Below, one piece after another: positions 51,400 to 63,154 of a stretch of 64,000 bases of DNA. Each line of letters starts with the position of its first letter. Position 1 is the stretch's first letter. The position numbers and the translations under genes are program-made. Origin of the DNA: Strix aluco (taxonomy: Eukaryota > Chordata > Aves > Strigiformes > Strigidae); the NCBI RefSeq assembly GCF_031877795.1, contig NC_133932.1:39446180-39510179 (forward strand), read 5' to 3'. The notes under the pieces are model-generated. The model did not search any database. It was not told where the DNA came from and saw nothing but the letters and a program-made list of their open reading frames with translations.

Positions 51400-53665
51400 A
51401 ATAGGGAAGGTAAACTGGAGGCTGCCAAGCAAGTAGAGTTCAAGATCCTTAGGGCAGCAAGGAGGGCACACAGAAAGCTCCCTACCCTGGACTTCAGGAG
51501 AGCAGACTTTGGCTTCTTCATGGATCTGCTCGGTAGAGTACTATAGGATAAAGCCCTGGAAGGAAGAGGTGCCCAAGAAAGCTGGTTAATATTCAAGGAT
51601 CACATCCTCCAAGCTCAGGAGTGATGCATCCTGACAAAGAGGAAGTCAGGTAAAAACACCAGAAGGCCTGCATGGATGAACAGGGAGCTCCTGGACAAGC
51701 TCAAACACAAAAAGGAAGCCTAGAGAAGGTGGAAGAAAGGACAGATTGATTGGGAGGAATACAGAGAAATTGTCCAATCAGTCAGGGATCAGATTAGGAA
51801 GGCCAAAGCCCTGATAGAATTAAATCTGGCCAGGGATATCAAGGGCAACAAGAACATCAAGGGCAACAAGAAAAGCCGCTATAGGTACATTGGTGATAAA
51901 AGGAAGACTAGGAAAAATGTGGGCCCTCTCTGGAAGGAAATGAGACACCTGGTTACCTGGGATATGGAGAAGACCGAGGTACTCAATGGCTTTTTTGCCT
52001 CAGTCTTCACCAGCAAGTGCTCCAGTCACACCACCCAAGACACAGAAGGTAAAGGCAGGGACTGGGAGAATGAAGAACCACCCACTGTAGGAGAAGGTCA
52101 GGTTCAAGACCACCTAAGGAACCTGAAGGTGCATGGAACCTGATGAGATGCATCTGCGGGTCCTGAGGGAACTGGCAGATGAAGTGGCGAAGCCATTATC
52201 CATCATATTTGAGAAGTTGTGGCAGTCTAGTGATGTTCCTGCTGACTGGAAAAGGGGAAACATAATCCCCATTTTTAAAAAGGGAATAAAGTGAGACCCG
52301 AGTCTCACCTCTGTGCCTGGAATGATCATGGAACAGATCCTTCTGGAAACTCTGCTAGGGCACATGGAAAATAAGGAGGTGATTGGTGACAGCCAACATG
52401 ACTTTGCTAAGGGAAAATCATGCCTGGCAAATTTGTTGGCCTTCTACGACTGGTTAAAGCACTGGTGGATAATAGAAGAGCAACTGACGCCATCTACCTG
52501 GACTTGTGCAAAGCATTAGACACTGTCTTGCATGATATCCTTGTCTCTAAATTGGAGAGACATGGATGTGATGGGTGGACCACTCAGTGGGTAAGGAATT
52601 GGCTGGATGGTCGCACTCAAAGAGTTGCAGTCAATGGCTCAATGCCCAAGTGGAGAGCAGTGACAAGTGGCGTTCTTCAGGGGTCAGTAGTGGGACCGGT
52701 GCTGTTTAACATCTTTGTAGGCAACATGGACAGTGGGATCGAGTGCACCTTCAGCAAGTTTGCCAATTGACACCAAGCTGTGTGGTGCGGTTGACACACT
52801 GGAGGGAAGGGATGGGCCATCCAGAGGGACCTGGACAGGCTGGAGAGGTGAACCTGTGCAAACCTCATGAAGTTCAACAAGGCCAAGGGCAAGGTCCTGC
52901 ACGTGCGTTGGGGCAATCCCAAGCACAAATACAGGCTGGGCAATGAGTGTATTGAGAGCAGCCCTGCAGAGAAGGACTTGGGGGTATTGGTGGATGGAAA
53001 ACTGACTATGAGCCAGCAATGTGTGCTTGCAGCCCAGAAAGCCAACCATATCCTGGGCTGCATCGAGAGAAGTGCAGCCAGCAGGTCGAGGGAGGGGATT
53101 CTCCCTCTCTACTCTGCTCTTGTGATACCCCCACCTGCAGTGCTGTGTCCAGCTCTGAGGCCCCCAGCGTAAGAAGGACATGGACCTGCTTGAGTGGGTC
53201 CAGAGGAGGCCACAAAGATGATCAGGGAGCTGGAGCACCTCCCCTGTGAGGACAGGCTGAGAGAGTTGGGGTTGTTCAGCCTGGAGAAGAGAAGGCTCTG
53301 GGGACACCTTGAGACCTTACAGCAGCCTTCCAGTGCTTAAAGGGGGCCTACTGGAAAGATGAGGAGTGACTCTTTATCAGGGAGTGTAGTGATAGGACAA
53401 GGGGTAATGGTTTTAACCTGAAAGAGTGTAGATTTAGGTTACACCTAAGGAAGAAATTCTTTACTGTGAGGGTGGTGAGACACTGGAACAGGTTCCCCAG
53501 AGAAGTTGTGGCTGCCCCCTCCCTGGCAGTGTTCAAGGCCAGGTTGGACGGGGCTTTGAGCAACCTGGTCTAGTGGAAGGTGTCCCTACCCATGGAAGGG
53601 GGGTTGGGACTAGATGATCTTTAAAGTCCCTTCCAACCCAAACCAGTCTATGATTTTAAGATTCT
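51400..53665 (+). mobile_element. CR1 LINE, 5'-truncated, with dead reverse transcriptase
   Basis: The segment follows the avian CR1 ORF2 and 3' UTR over about 2.3 kb and ends at the diagnostic GGGACTAGATGATC...CCTTCCAACCCAAACC...TCTATGATT terminus. Frame pieces show reverse-transcriptase motifs such as [19 protein letters not shown] (within 52420-52770). The catalytic aspartate motif expected after SKFA is lost by a one-base insertion and stop near 52765-52770. Other frameshifts and small deletions break the rest. The 5' end is truncated, as usual for CR1. An internal 18-bp tandem duplication is at 51838-51873. The copy cannot move by itself. Frames 52313-53172 belong to it, not to a host gene. 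Confidence 0.92.
52420..52770 (+). pseudogene. CR1 ORF2 reverse-transcriptase remnant
   Basis: The 116-codon open stretch encodes the palm-region part of a CR1 reverse transcriptase: [20 protein letters not shown], then [15 protein letters not shown] and [16 protein letters not shown]. It stops right at the expected catalytic motif. It is a fragment of the LINE listed at 51400-53665. Confidence 0.85.
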
Positions 53666-54403
53666 AAGCTGCTGGCTTGTCCTACCGGTGCACCTAAGAA
53701 CATTGTTGGGGAAGTGACCACCTGTGTCACGCCATCCTGTTGTTATGAGCAACCACATAAAAGCCTGTCCTGCTGAGCACGATTTGTGGAACATTTTCTT
53801 CCCATGCCTCAATGCACCCTAGACCACAAACCACTTCCTGACCATCCTTGAGCCAGTTTAGATCGATAGGGCAAAAGATCAAAAGCCACAAACTGTTGCA
53901 CTAGAGGAGGATGGCAGGCAAGCTCAAGGACCTTGTCAGCATCCCAGCAGCTTGGCAGGAGAAGAATGCTTGTGAGATGAAAACACAGGGAGAAGTCTGC
54001 AGAGGAAGAATCCTGGAAAACCTGCTCTCACGTTGCTCATGCTTTTAAGAAGTTTGTAGGAAGCGTGGGGAAGCTCAAACTGGATGTGCAACATTTGCAA
54101 GTGTGGATCTTGAATGCTTGGGAGGTTGTGGAAGTATTGTGTGGTCCCTTTGTCCATGATTCCAATCCCTATGGAGATCCTGGCACTGGGTTTCCAGTTT
54201 TAACTTGAATCTCTTTTTCCTTGAAAGTTTAAAACACAGATTTCTGTAGGAAAGGTGCCTTCCTTCTTTGGTCTGCGGCTGGCTCAACACTTTCTGAGTG
54301 ATGACCTGGACACAAACTCACAGTTTCCTAAGGTAGAGAAGGGGGGGGGACTGTGGGAAACTTGATTAGACCAACCACAGTCCTCTTCAAGGAAGCAAAC
54401 AGC

Positions 54404-54439
54404 AGATAGGAAGCTATAAGAAGATAGGAAGCTATAAGA
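54404..54439. repeat. Two-copy 18-bp tandem repeat
   Basis: AGATAGGAAGCTATAAGA is present twice in direct succession. Confidence 0.9.
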
Positions 54440-55764
54440 GGGCGATGCAGCTGAACACAGAACTGGAACCCCATTTCCATGGAGAGTTTTGTCCAGGGGA
54501 GGATGGAAAACATTTGTGCTCTTGAAGGGATCTCTGGATCCTGCCACCACAGGACAACTCAAAGTATCTCCTGGGTCTGCAGTCAATGCCAGGGCACAGG
54601 AATTAATTGGTCCTTGAGAGTATATTTAACCAGCATGTCCTTGACTGGGAGTGCTCATTTTTGAAGTCCTGCTGAAGGGCATCCTGCAAAGGTTTCAGAT
54701 GCTCCATAGATAGATTGCTGGGGTCTTTGCATGCTTGAATAAACAAGCCACTGTAGTGTATGGTCAGTATGTACTCCATGGCTGAAGTTTCTGTTTCAGT
54801 GGTCTGTTAAAATCCTGTCCCATTCAGCTGCACACTGATATATTTATCAGTGTTGCCATATTTTAAACAGCATTCTCCATAAGGGGTTATATAGGACCTC
54901 CAAGTTTCTGCGTATCCCCCAAGCATTTCTTAATTTTTCAACACACATACACTTTAGAACTGGAGAAAAGTGTCCCAGAGCGATCAAAGCTAGAGCAGCT
55001 AGCAAAACCAATTAGGCATTCAGTTCAACACAACATTTTTGTGCAAAGGCCTGGCACAAAGATGGTTTTGCAAAAAGCTTACCAAACATGAACTCAAAGC
55101 AGTGGGATTGGTTTGCAGACTCTGTTCTTGCTTGTTCACCTCACCAGCCACATGGTGCAAGGATCAAAGACTTTCAACACATCTCAGTCACACCTGGGAA
55201 CAGCCTTAAATGGAGATGAACCTTGGTTCTGTAAAGCCTGAAAACCAGAGGGCTGTTTGGTCAGGGCTTTATTCACCCAGCTGCTGCCAAGATACAGAAG
55301 GAGGCAGGTGGACTCTTTGGCCCACTTGTAGATGTGGTGAAGAACATTGTGCCTTCATGCCTCCCACAGAGGCCAGAGAGACCTCTTGAGACTGCCTTAT
55401 GCCTTGCCTCCCTCAAATGGCTTTGGCAGACATGGGTCTTTAAATTACTTAAAATGAGGCACCTCCAAAGAAATGAAGCAGGATGCCATCCTTACAGGGC
55501 TGCATTTGAAATGGTGGGCAGCCCGAATGTGTCAAAGAATCAACAGATAAGTGGGGAAATGTGAGTTAGACTGTTTGGTTTAGAGGAGACCAGAGGCACA
55601 ATCTGGGTTTAAATGTGTTTGTACACACATGGGAAGAATCCATATTGCTGTTAAAATAGGAATTGCTGCTCTGTCAAGACACTGTCACATTGGCTCTGGA
55701 GAAGTGAGGCTGCATACTATAATACACTTGGGAGGTTTATTCCATGGCTTGCAGATGAGGAACT

Positions 55765-55798
55765 ATTGACACAAACCTAGAATTGACACAAACCTAGA
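55765..55798. repeat. Two-copy 17-bp tandem repeat
   Basis: ATTGACACAAACCTAGA is present twice in direct succession. Confidence 0.9.
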
Positions 55799-57460
55799 AT
55801 TGGTACCTCTTTCAGAAAATTGCCATTATGAGAAGACTCATTAGAGATAATATTCTCATTTCCTTTCTGGCAGCAAGTCTGCCAACTAAAATAAACAGTG
55901 GGATGCTTTTCACTGATAGGAAAAGATATATTCCTATGTTGTAATCTAAAGGGATAAAATATATTTAATTTTCAAAGCAGCACAGATCATTTATCTGCAT
56001 TGTGGCTTTAGCATAGGCAAGATTTTATTTAGTGTGTTTCCACAGAGCAGCCTTAGGTCTTGATGCGAGTCTTCCAGTGGGCAGGCTGAAGCTTTCATTT
56101 CAGTTTTGAGCCATGCTCTGCAACAGTCCCCAAGTTTCAGGTCTAGTTACTAACCTTGGAGTCCCTTAGCCTTACCAAAGTGTTGGCACATAATGGTTAA
56201 GTAAGCCTGAGGTGAGAATCACATGAGTCTGGGCCAAGTCTAAGAAAACTCTCTGGTTCTTAGGAAACCAGTATTACCTTGGGTCAAGCCAGGCAAAAGG
56301 TCCGTAACTGTTTTTGACTTAGGCAAAGTGAAATGCGAGGGATGCGTGTCAAGTCACAATGTCCATTGCCTGTGTTTTGTACCGCTTTGGTCGCTGCAGT
56401 TCATCTTAAAATGAGGATGTTTACTTCTCAATGGTGTAACTCAGCTTTGCCAATGGGATTTTGGAGACACTTTAGAGAACTCAAGCTTCTCCCTTGGCCA
56501 GCAATCCCTTCTGCCTGGCTTTGGCCCAGGACAACTCTTTTCTTGTCCCAGTTAGAAAATTGCCTTGCCCTAAGGGGAGAGATGTTTTCATTACTTTCCT
56601 CACGCTGCAGTGCCCTGAGAGCATATGTAATGAGATAACATTGTGTTCGCATTAAAAAAATGCCCCTAATTCCTGGTACTGCAAATCTGTGACAACTCAC
56701 CAGTGAGTTCATGCTCTTTGGAAAAGAAAAACAGTGCTGACCCTGGCTCAGGAGCACGAGCCCAGCTCCTGTCACCAGCCATTGAAAGCTGGGAGCAGCT
56801 AGTGCTTGTTGAACCATCCATGCAGGGAGGACCCAGGTCCCTGGGGACCCTCCACCAGATGTTTCTGCCCCCGGTCATCCAGGCTTGGCACTGCTGAGGT
56901 CTGCCAGCGTGGCCACGGGTGGTTGCCTGTGGAACACCACCTCCTTCTTGCTTGGAAAGGGCCACAGTACGTGGCCGCAGGCAAGTTCTGAGCAAACCAC
57001 ATTGCTGTCGGTTTGTGTTTGACATGGATCATTTAATCCAGGTGTTTATGGGCACAAGTATCATGTGGGAGAGCCCGGAGATTCCTCTGGCTCAAGGTCA
57101 TGGGCAAGGTCATCTCAGTTAAGGTCAGTGAGTTTAAGCACACTAAAAGCAGGGCATGTCGTTTCTCTGAAGAAGGGCCGAAGTTACAGCAAGACAATTT
57201 TTGAAGAAGCGAGGCAGCCCCTGCTCGCTGTGCTCTCTTGTTTGTGTTGAGCTGGGTTGATAGTATGTGTGGCTGAAGCAACCAGGAAAAAATATTTCCA
57301 GTTTAAAACCACCTGTGCTCAGAAATATTCAGGCTCCTTATTCCCCACAAAAGTCAAAGCAGGCAAAATACATGCATTTGGGACTTCCCAAGTGAAACGT
57401 CGGGAACCTCACCCCACCCTAACCATGCGTATGCAAGTGAAGGCTGGTGGCTCCCAGCCA

Positions 57461-57495
57461 AAACCCAGCTCCCAGTCAAATCCCAGCTCCCAGTA
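57461..57495. repeat. Two-copy 17-18-bp tandem repeat
   Basis: AAACCCAGCTCCCAGTC is followed by AAATCCCAGCTCCCAGTA. Confidence 0.8.
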
Positions 57496-58925
57496 TAAAG
57501 CCAAGGATGGGTCACCCTCTGCTGCAGGCATCTGCCACATGGCTCTGGAGTTTCTGTGCAGGCTGGGTGCCGGCATGCGGCTGGAGCAGGTCCCAAGCCC
57601 CAAGCCCCAGGACTCTGCCAGGTTTTCTGCCTACCCTTTGCTAAGACAAACCTTTCAAGATAATGTGGAGAAGAAGTTTTGGGCAGAGAGCGGTAAAAGT
57701 TCTCAGTATTTGGCTTCCTTGAGAGAGGGAAAGATTCCTTTTAATTGTGTTCCTACCCAAGATCCTCTTACTCGTTTAAAGAATGTATTTGAAGCAAATG
57801 AGGGTTCCTGCTTTGCTTCAAATAGCTGACACATCTCATCCTCCCCAGGGAACCGTACTGGCCCTCCTGCAGTGAGCTGGGCTGTGGCCTCCTTCCCAGC
57901 CATGCTTTTAACTGGGGCCACAACTCGCTGGAAGCCTTTATAAGGATTCCCATGAAGAATAAATCAAAACAACAGAATCGGACTGAAAATTAATTGCTTT
58001 TCCATCTGTTGAAAGTTAAAGAAACCCCAGCACCCCCTTTCATTACTCAGTCTGTTTTCTATCTGGTTTTGACCCTCACCTGGTTTATTTAAAAATAAAA
58101 TACAGGCAAGTGTTTTGATTATCTATTGTTGAGAAACTATTAACTCAAGGAAATGTTTGCAGTGGAAGGAAATTTAAGTCAAGTAAGATTTAATCTTGGA
58201 GTAGCACTGGGAGCAGTGGGAGCATCTGTAGGGCTGGCAGTGTGGGACACAATGGCCATGACACCCTCCCCTGCATCTGGCGTGAGCTTCACCCCAGTCC
58301 ATCATGGCCCAGGAGGAGGCAGGAGGGGAAGGAGTTGTCTGTGAAATACCCAGTTATCCCTGCTCAGCATCAAGCCACAAATCCCATGGAAAAGGTCTCT
58401 TTCTAGCCAATTTAAGGCTGCTGCTCTGTTCCAGAAGAGAACAGGGAGACAAGAGTGAGAATATCCCTGCTGCTCCACACTTTTATATGGGGTGGGAGCA
58501 TTTTCTGATTTGCAAAAGGGTTTTGACATGAGCTGTGTTTCTCTAGTGAGAGTCTGAAAGCAACTGATTCCTCAGATTTTCTCTGCTAAATGTCTGATAT
58601 ATGGTGCTCATAGATCCAGATAGTGAACACTGCAGTGCAAGGTAGGATGGGAGTCTGGAGTTTTGATCCATCTCATCAGTAATATAATGACAGAGGTCAT
58701 TTGGTTAACTCAGGCCTGAGTCAGATCCCACCACCACTGTCAATAGTGAGGGATATTAAGATCCACACAAAATGGAACCATCTTCAAAACTCATTTCCGC
58801 ATCCTGAGATAGATTGCTGCAACACAAACCCAGAATTCTAGCACTGTAATGCCTTGGGTTACAAAAAGCAGGCAGGAGTTATCCTCAAATGCTTTCTCAA
58901 CTTGTAGCCCAGCATAGATGGAACA

Positions 58926-59010
58926 AAATAATAGTAATAACAATAATATTTATAGTAACAGTATAAGTAATGATATAAATGGCAACAACAACAACAAAAA
59001 TAGTAATAGA
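58926..59010. repeat. Degenerate AAT/AAC trinucleotide-rich tract
   Basis: The tract reads as irregular AAT, AGT and AAC triplets, including (CAA)n near 58983-58997. It could be a decayed microsatellite. Confidence 0.7.
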
Positions 59011-59929
59011 ATTGAGAGGGAAAATCAATCTCTTTAACCCAAAAATGCAGTTTCTGCCTAGAGCAGAAGCTAAAGTCTTGCTTATGGAAAACTTCTGCAA
59101 GGTATCTGTTAGTTTAAGTGTTCCAATGCCAACAGGAACTGAATGAGAAAAGCAAGCAAGCGAGCAAGGCGGAGCAGCTGATGTGACAGCAAAGATTGAA
59201 TGGATTTTAATTTACCTAGACAGCTCTGACATCCCTGCCTGCCCAAAGGACACTGTTACTTGTCTGCGTGGCACGTTGCAGCAGGTCCTGAACCCGGGCT
59301 CTCAGCCTGGGGAAGCAACACGTGTCCTTCCCCTGGGAGAAACCCCACGTCCACCCGAGAGGGTGGCTCACACGTCTGCGGGGCCAAACAGCTCAGTGAG
59401 GTGAACAGCAGGTGGGAGGGAACGAGGTCAGGGACAAGACGGGACTGGGAGCTCCCAGGCTGGAGGCAGCTGAGAAGCAGCACTGTGCCGAAGTGACCCA
59501 TGAGGGCTCAACCTCATCACACTGACTGCTGGAGAAGAGCAGGACCAGCTGCTGGCCTCCACACCTTCATGTGCTAGAAGCTCCTGCAAGATCTACATGG
59601 TGCAGGTTAGGGCTTTAAGGAAGCGAATAGAAATGTCTGTGGGGCCTGGGAGAAACATGGGTCTGCAGGACTGCAGATGCCAAAACTCCCAACAGTATCT
59701 TTATCTGAGTGCTCTGCTCAGCACCAAAGGCAGGAGGCAAGGACCCAAGCACCCTCCATTCCTCCTGGAAACATCTCTGCTCCTGAGCACAGCCTTGGAG
59801 GAGATGGTCAGGCTGAGTTGAGGTTCAGGTACCCTCTGTTCAAAGGCTCTCAGAAAAACCACACACCACAGCCTTCCACTAGCCCATTTTACTTGCTCAG
59901 CTTCCCTCCTTCCCCGCTCTCCCAACTAT

Positions 59930-60220
59930 AATTAGCACTGAGCACAGACAGGGAAAGACACTCCAAACATATTCTTGTGCAATCCACAAATCTCTACCTG
60001 GGCTGATTGCTCAAGTTGCCTTATTAGCATCGCACCTGCTGTAAGTGCCGATGCTGCCAAATTAGATGGAAAAACATGCAAATGCCGTGTAGCTTTCTGG
60101 CAAATTAGCATGCTTCCTGCACAAAGGTGAAGATTACTTGGAGGGGGAGAAGTACTAATGTCGTTTGGCTAATTATTGAAGCAAGCAAATTAGGAGAAAG
60201 TATGACTAAAAAAATGCATA
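59930..60220. promoter_or_regulatory. Candidate homeodomain/POU enhancer
   Basis: Within 290 bp there is a perfect octamer ATGCAAAT (60076-60083), ATTAGCAT twice (60023-60030 and 60104-60111), TAATTA (60170-60175) and several AAATTAG words. Such clustering is typical of developmental noncoding elements. No repeat family was recognised; activity and conservation are inferred only. Confidence 0.35.
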
Positions 60221-60641
60221 AGCATCAACCCAATCATATAGACTAACTGCCGTAAGGATGGCACAAAAAGCAGCTCTTCTGTGTGGCCACTGGTATCAGT
60301 GGGGAGTCTGCTTATGTCCCACGTGGCTAACAAGACCATTTTAGTTTTTTGCTTTAATAAACAAAAGGGAAGCTTTGGCTGTTCCTGGTGGAAAGAGAGG
60401 TGTGAGGCTCCAGTGATAGTCACAAAAATGATATTAAGAGAAAGGTGGCAGCATCAGGAATGCTAATAGTGGGACATGCCACACGTACGCTTGTATGAGT
60501 GACCACAAACTTTAGACATTTGAGTGTATATCCTAAACATTTAAAGATGAGAAAAAAATCCTAAGTACTCACAGAAATAAGTCTGTTTCATAAAGTGTAC
60601 CTAGGAGGAGGCTGTGCAGGCAGCCTTCACCCTGCCTACCT

Positions 60642-60722
60642 AAAAAAGAAAAAAAAAAAAAGGGCGGGGAGTGGGGGGAGCACAGAGAGAAATCACCAGA
60701 CAAATTATTTTTAACTGGATCA
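60642..60722. repeat. Local duplicated unit, copy A
   Basis: An A-rich head followed by GGGCGGGGAGTGGGGGGAGC and then unique sequence to AACTGGATCA. It matches copy B (61811-61901) except for a 5-base indel and A-run length. Confidence 0.9.
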
Positions 60723-61669
60723 GAGTGTTTGGCTTTGCAATCTAAACAACATTTTTTTATTGTTATTTGATTGAATATTCCCAAGGTTTATGCTGCTCTT
60801 TTTTTCCTTAATGTAAAGTTACAGTTTGTTAGAAGGAGCACAAGGGGGAGAAAAGAAAGCAACTTTTGAGCAATTGCTGTCTCAGTAAAACCCAGTGATG
60901 CCACAGTGGCTTGCTGTAGCACCTGGGATCTCCCATTCTTCTTTCCCAAATGAATGGCACATCCAGCCTCACGGGCTTTCAGGGTGCCCCATCCCTCTGG
61001 GACCAGCAGCCTTCATCTCTCCTGTCTCCAGGGGCATCTCTGCTGTCCTCAGTGACATCATGTGCCCCCTAAATGCATGGGGCCATCTTCTCCCCTCATG
61101 CTGCATCTTGGAAGGAGGCTCTCATGTGAAAGCTTTGATACTCTTCTTCTCAGAAAGCCACAGCTGGTTACCTTCAAACCATCCAATTTCTTTAAATAAA
61201 CGCAGACATTTAGTTCTGCTAGAAACTGGGCGTTGGAGGGTCCTAGCAGTTTCCTCTGTTATCTTTCAGGGGCATCCCAGCAGGCGCTGCCTTGCCCTGT
61301 GCCCTCCCCGTAGCTCCTGCTGCACGACTCCTGCTGAGACCACCAGAAATGAGAGAGCGGGTGTGCAAGAAGCAACCAACGTTGTTCCACGAGGAAGTGC
61401 TCCTGAGATTACACAGGCTGAGAGAAATACATGTGCCTAATCCCTGGGAGCAAATAGAGGGACCTCCTTCTCCCTTCAAGCAGAATTTTGTCCTATCTGG
61501 AAGTGGAGACTGCGGGCCAAAATAGCTGCCCGATATACTTATTTAGAAATTACTACCCCTCTGCTCCCTTTGTTCATGATGAAACAGTCTGACTTTTATC
61601 ACTGAGTAATATTGCAGTCAGCTGTCTGAAAAGGCTCCTCTTTCTCTGGGATGGCCTTAATTTTCATGC

Positions 61670-61800
61670 CTGCTTGCTGGAGCCTTAAAGGCTTGTTTTC
61701 AGTTGTTTCTGCTTGCAAGTGCAATTAGCACTTTGCACACATCTGATCAGGTGCTAATTTAACTCAGGGGACAATTTACCTTCCTAAATATGTGTTAATA
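61670..61800. promoter_or_regulatory. Candidate conserved noncoding block
   Basis: It contains GTGCAATTAGCAC, E-boxes CATCTG and CAGGTG, and GTGCTAATTTAA in close array. Regulatory role is inferred from motif density only. Confidence 0.28.
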
Positions 61801-61810
61801 GTCCTCTGCA

Positions 61811-61901
61811 AGAAAAAAAGAAAAAAAAAAAAAAAGGGCGGGGAGTGGGGGGAGCACAGGATAGAGAGAAATCACCAGACAAATTATTTTTAACTGGATC
61901 A
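61811..61901. repeat. Local duplicated unit, copy B
   Basis: Same unit as 60642-60722, same orientation, with five extra bases after AGCACAG. Flanking sequences on both sides differ. Confidence 0.9.
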
Positions 61902-62357
61902 AAATGATGACATTCATTTTCCTACTTATCCCTGGCTGAGTCATGCAAATCCTCCCGAATAGGATGTGCAGCAAGGACAGCAACAAGCAGCTTGGAGAAG
62001 GTGGGGCTGGAGGAGCACCCAGGGATCGGCACCGTCCTCGGGGGGCCTGCGCCTCCCAAACCCTTCCTTCCCCACTGCTGAACATCCCATGGCTTGGCCA
62101 TGGCACGGGCTGGTGGGGCAGGCATCACGCTGCATTGCCTAGACCCAAAATACAGAATTCTCCAAGACACATTTGTGTATGTTCCTTCTAACCGAGGGCA
62201 TTCAATGCACACACAAACCGTTGCACTGGGGCAACTGAGGGTTCAATAATATGTCCTTGGTCTGGAGAAGTGGGGCATAACAGTATTTCTTACACCTGCC
62301 TTGCCAGGGAGGTGTAACCAGCACTGCAGCCTCATCCCTTTCTCAAATTACTTTCTC

Positions 62358-62384
62358 TTTTTTTTTTTTTTAAAAAAAAAAAAA
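62358..62384. repeat. T14A13 palindromic run
   Basis: Fourteen T are followed directly by thirteen A, a self-complementary simple sequence. Confidence 0.85.
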
Positions 62385-63076
62385 GCTCTGGTCAAGGCTC
62401 AGCAATTAGTGGTAGAACCTTTAGTATCCAACATCTAGCACACAGAGGTGTGTGTTTCTCCCTAGTCTGCTGTGTTCGGAAAACAAAATCAGGATTCAAA
62501 AAAAAGGGCTCTTGGAAGGAAGCTCCCTAAAACCTGAGGAGTGTGAACATCACTGGTTAATTTTGAAAGCTTTTGTCACTATTGTAACTTACATTGCCTG
62601 GTACAGCAGAGCACCTGCTGAGCTCTGGATTTGTAGAAACTCCATAGAAGAGTCAAGGTCTTTTTTTCCACCCTCATTTTGTATGACTTAGGCTGTAGCA
62701 ATTCCATCACAGCCTCGGACAGTTATTCAACAACTGAAAGATTTCCCTGACAGAGATATTTCCCAATCCAATAACATATTTCACATCGCCTCCTGTTTTA
62801 TGCAGGATTTAAAAAAAAAACCACTATGAGCATGGGGACTGAGCTTAGTGGATCCCCTGCCATTTTTCCTTCTGTGATACCACCCTTCAGAAACTTTCCT
62901 TTACCCTGAGAGTAACCAATTTACTATCTGTGTAATAAAAACTGCTGGATTATCACTGTAACGCAGGGCGAAAAGGCAACAGGGTCTACGTAACTCTCCT
63001 CAGAACAGAAAAAATGCTTTCATTCCTGTGGTGCAGGGGCCATGTGGGATCCCAGCAATTACATGCTCCTGTGCTT

Positions 63077-63154
63077 AATGTTAGCGAACCAAAGAGAGAG
63101 GGTCACAGTGCTGGGACAGTGCTGTGGACCCTGTCTCTTTGGTTCGTTAACATT
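63077..63154 (+). ncRNA. Candidate microRNA-like hairpin (78 nt)
   Basis: The left arm starts AATGTTAGCGAACCAAAGAG and the right arm is its near-exact reverse complement, ending CTCTTTGGTTCGTTAACATT. About 33 base pairs enclose a loop of roughly seven bases (TGGGACA). Departures are two G-U wobbles on the plus strand, one G-G mismatch and one single-base bulge. Size and shape fit a microRNA precursor. The wobbles become A-C mismatches on the other strand, so a plus-strand RNA folds better. I do not recognise the arm as a known microRNA; a palindromic mobile-element remnant is the main alternative. Confidence 0.4.

Larger units (their letters stand above)
53666..59930. other. Intergenic, no gene seen
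   Basis: No recognised exon. It contains short tandem duplications at 54404-54439, 55765-55798 and 57461-57495 and an AAT/AAC-rich simple region at 58926-59010. The frame 57257-57829 (190 codons) has low-complexity PSSQ repeats from the local tandem repeat and no recognised domain. Confidence 0.5.

Noticed and set aside
52313..53172. Reverse-transcriptase-like frames as a host gene
   Set aside because: They are fragments of a CR1 LINE with frameshifts, and the surrounding sequence follows CR1 to its 3' terminus.
57257..57829. 190-codon plus-strand frame
   Set aside because: It contains a tandem-repeat-derived PSSQ stretch and no recognised domain or start context.
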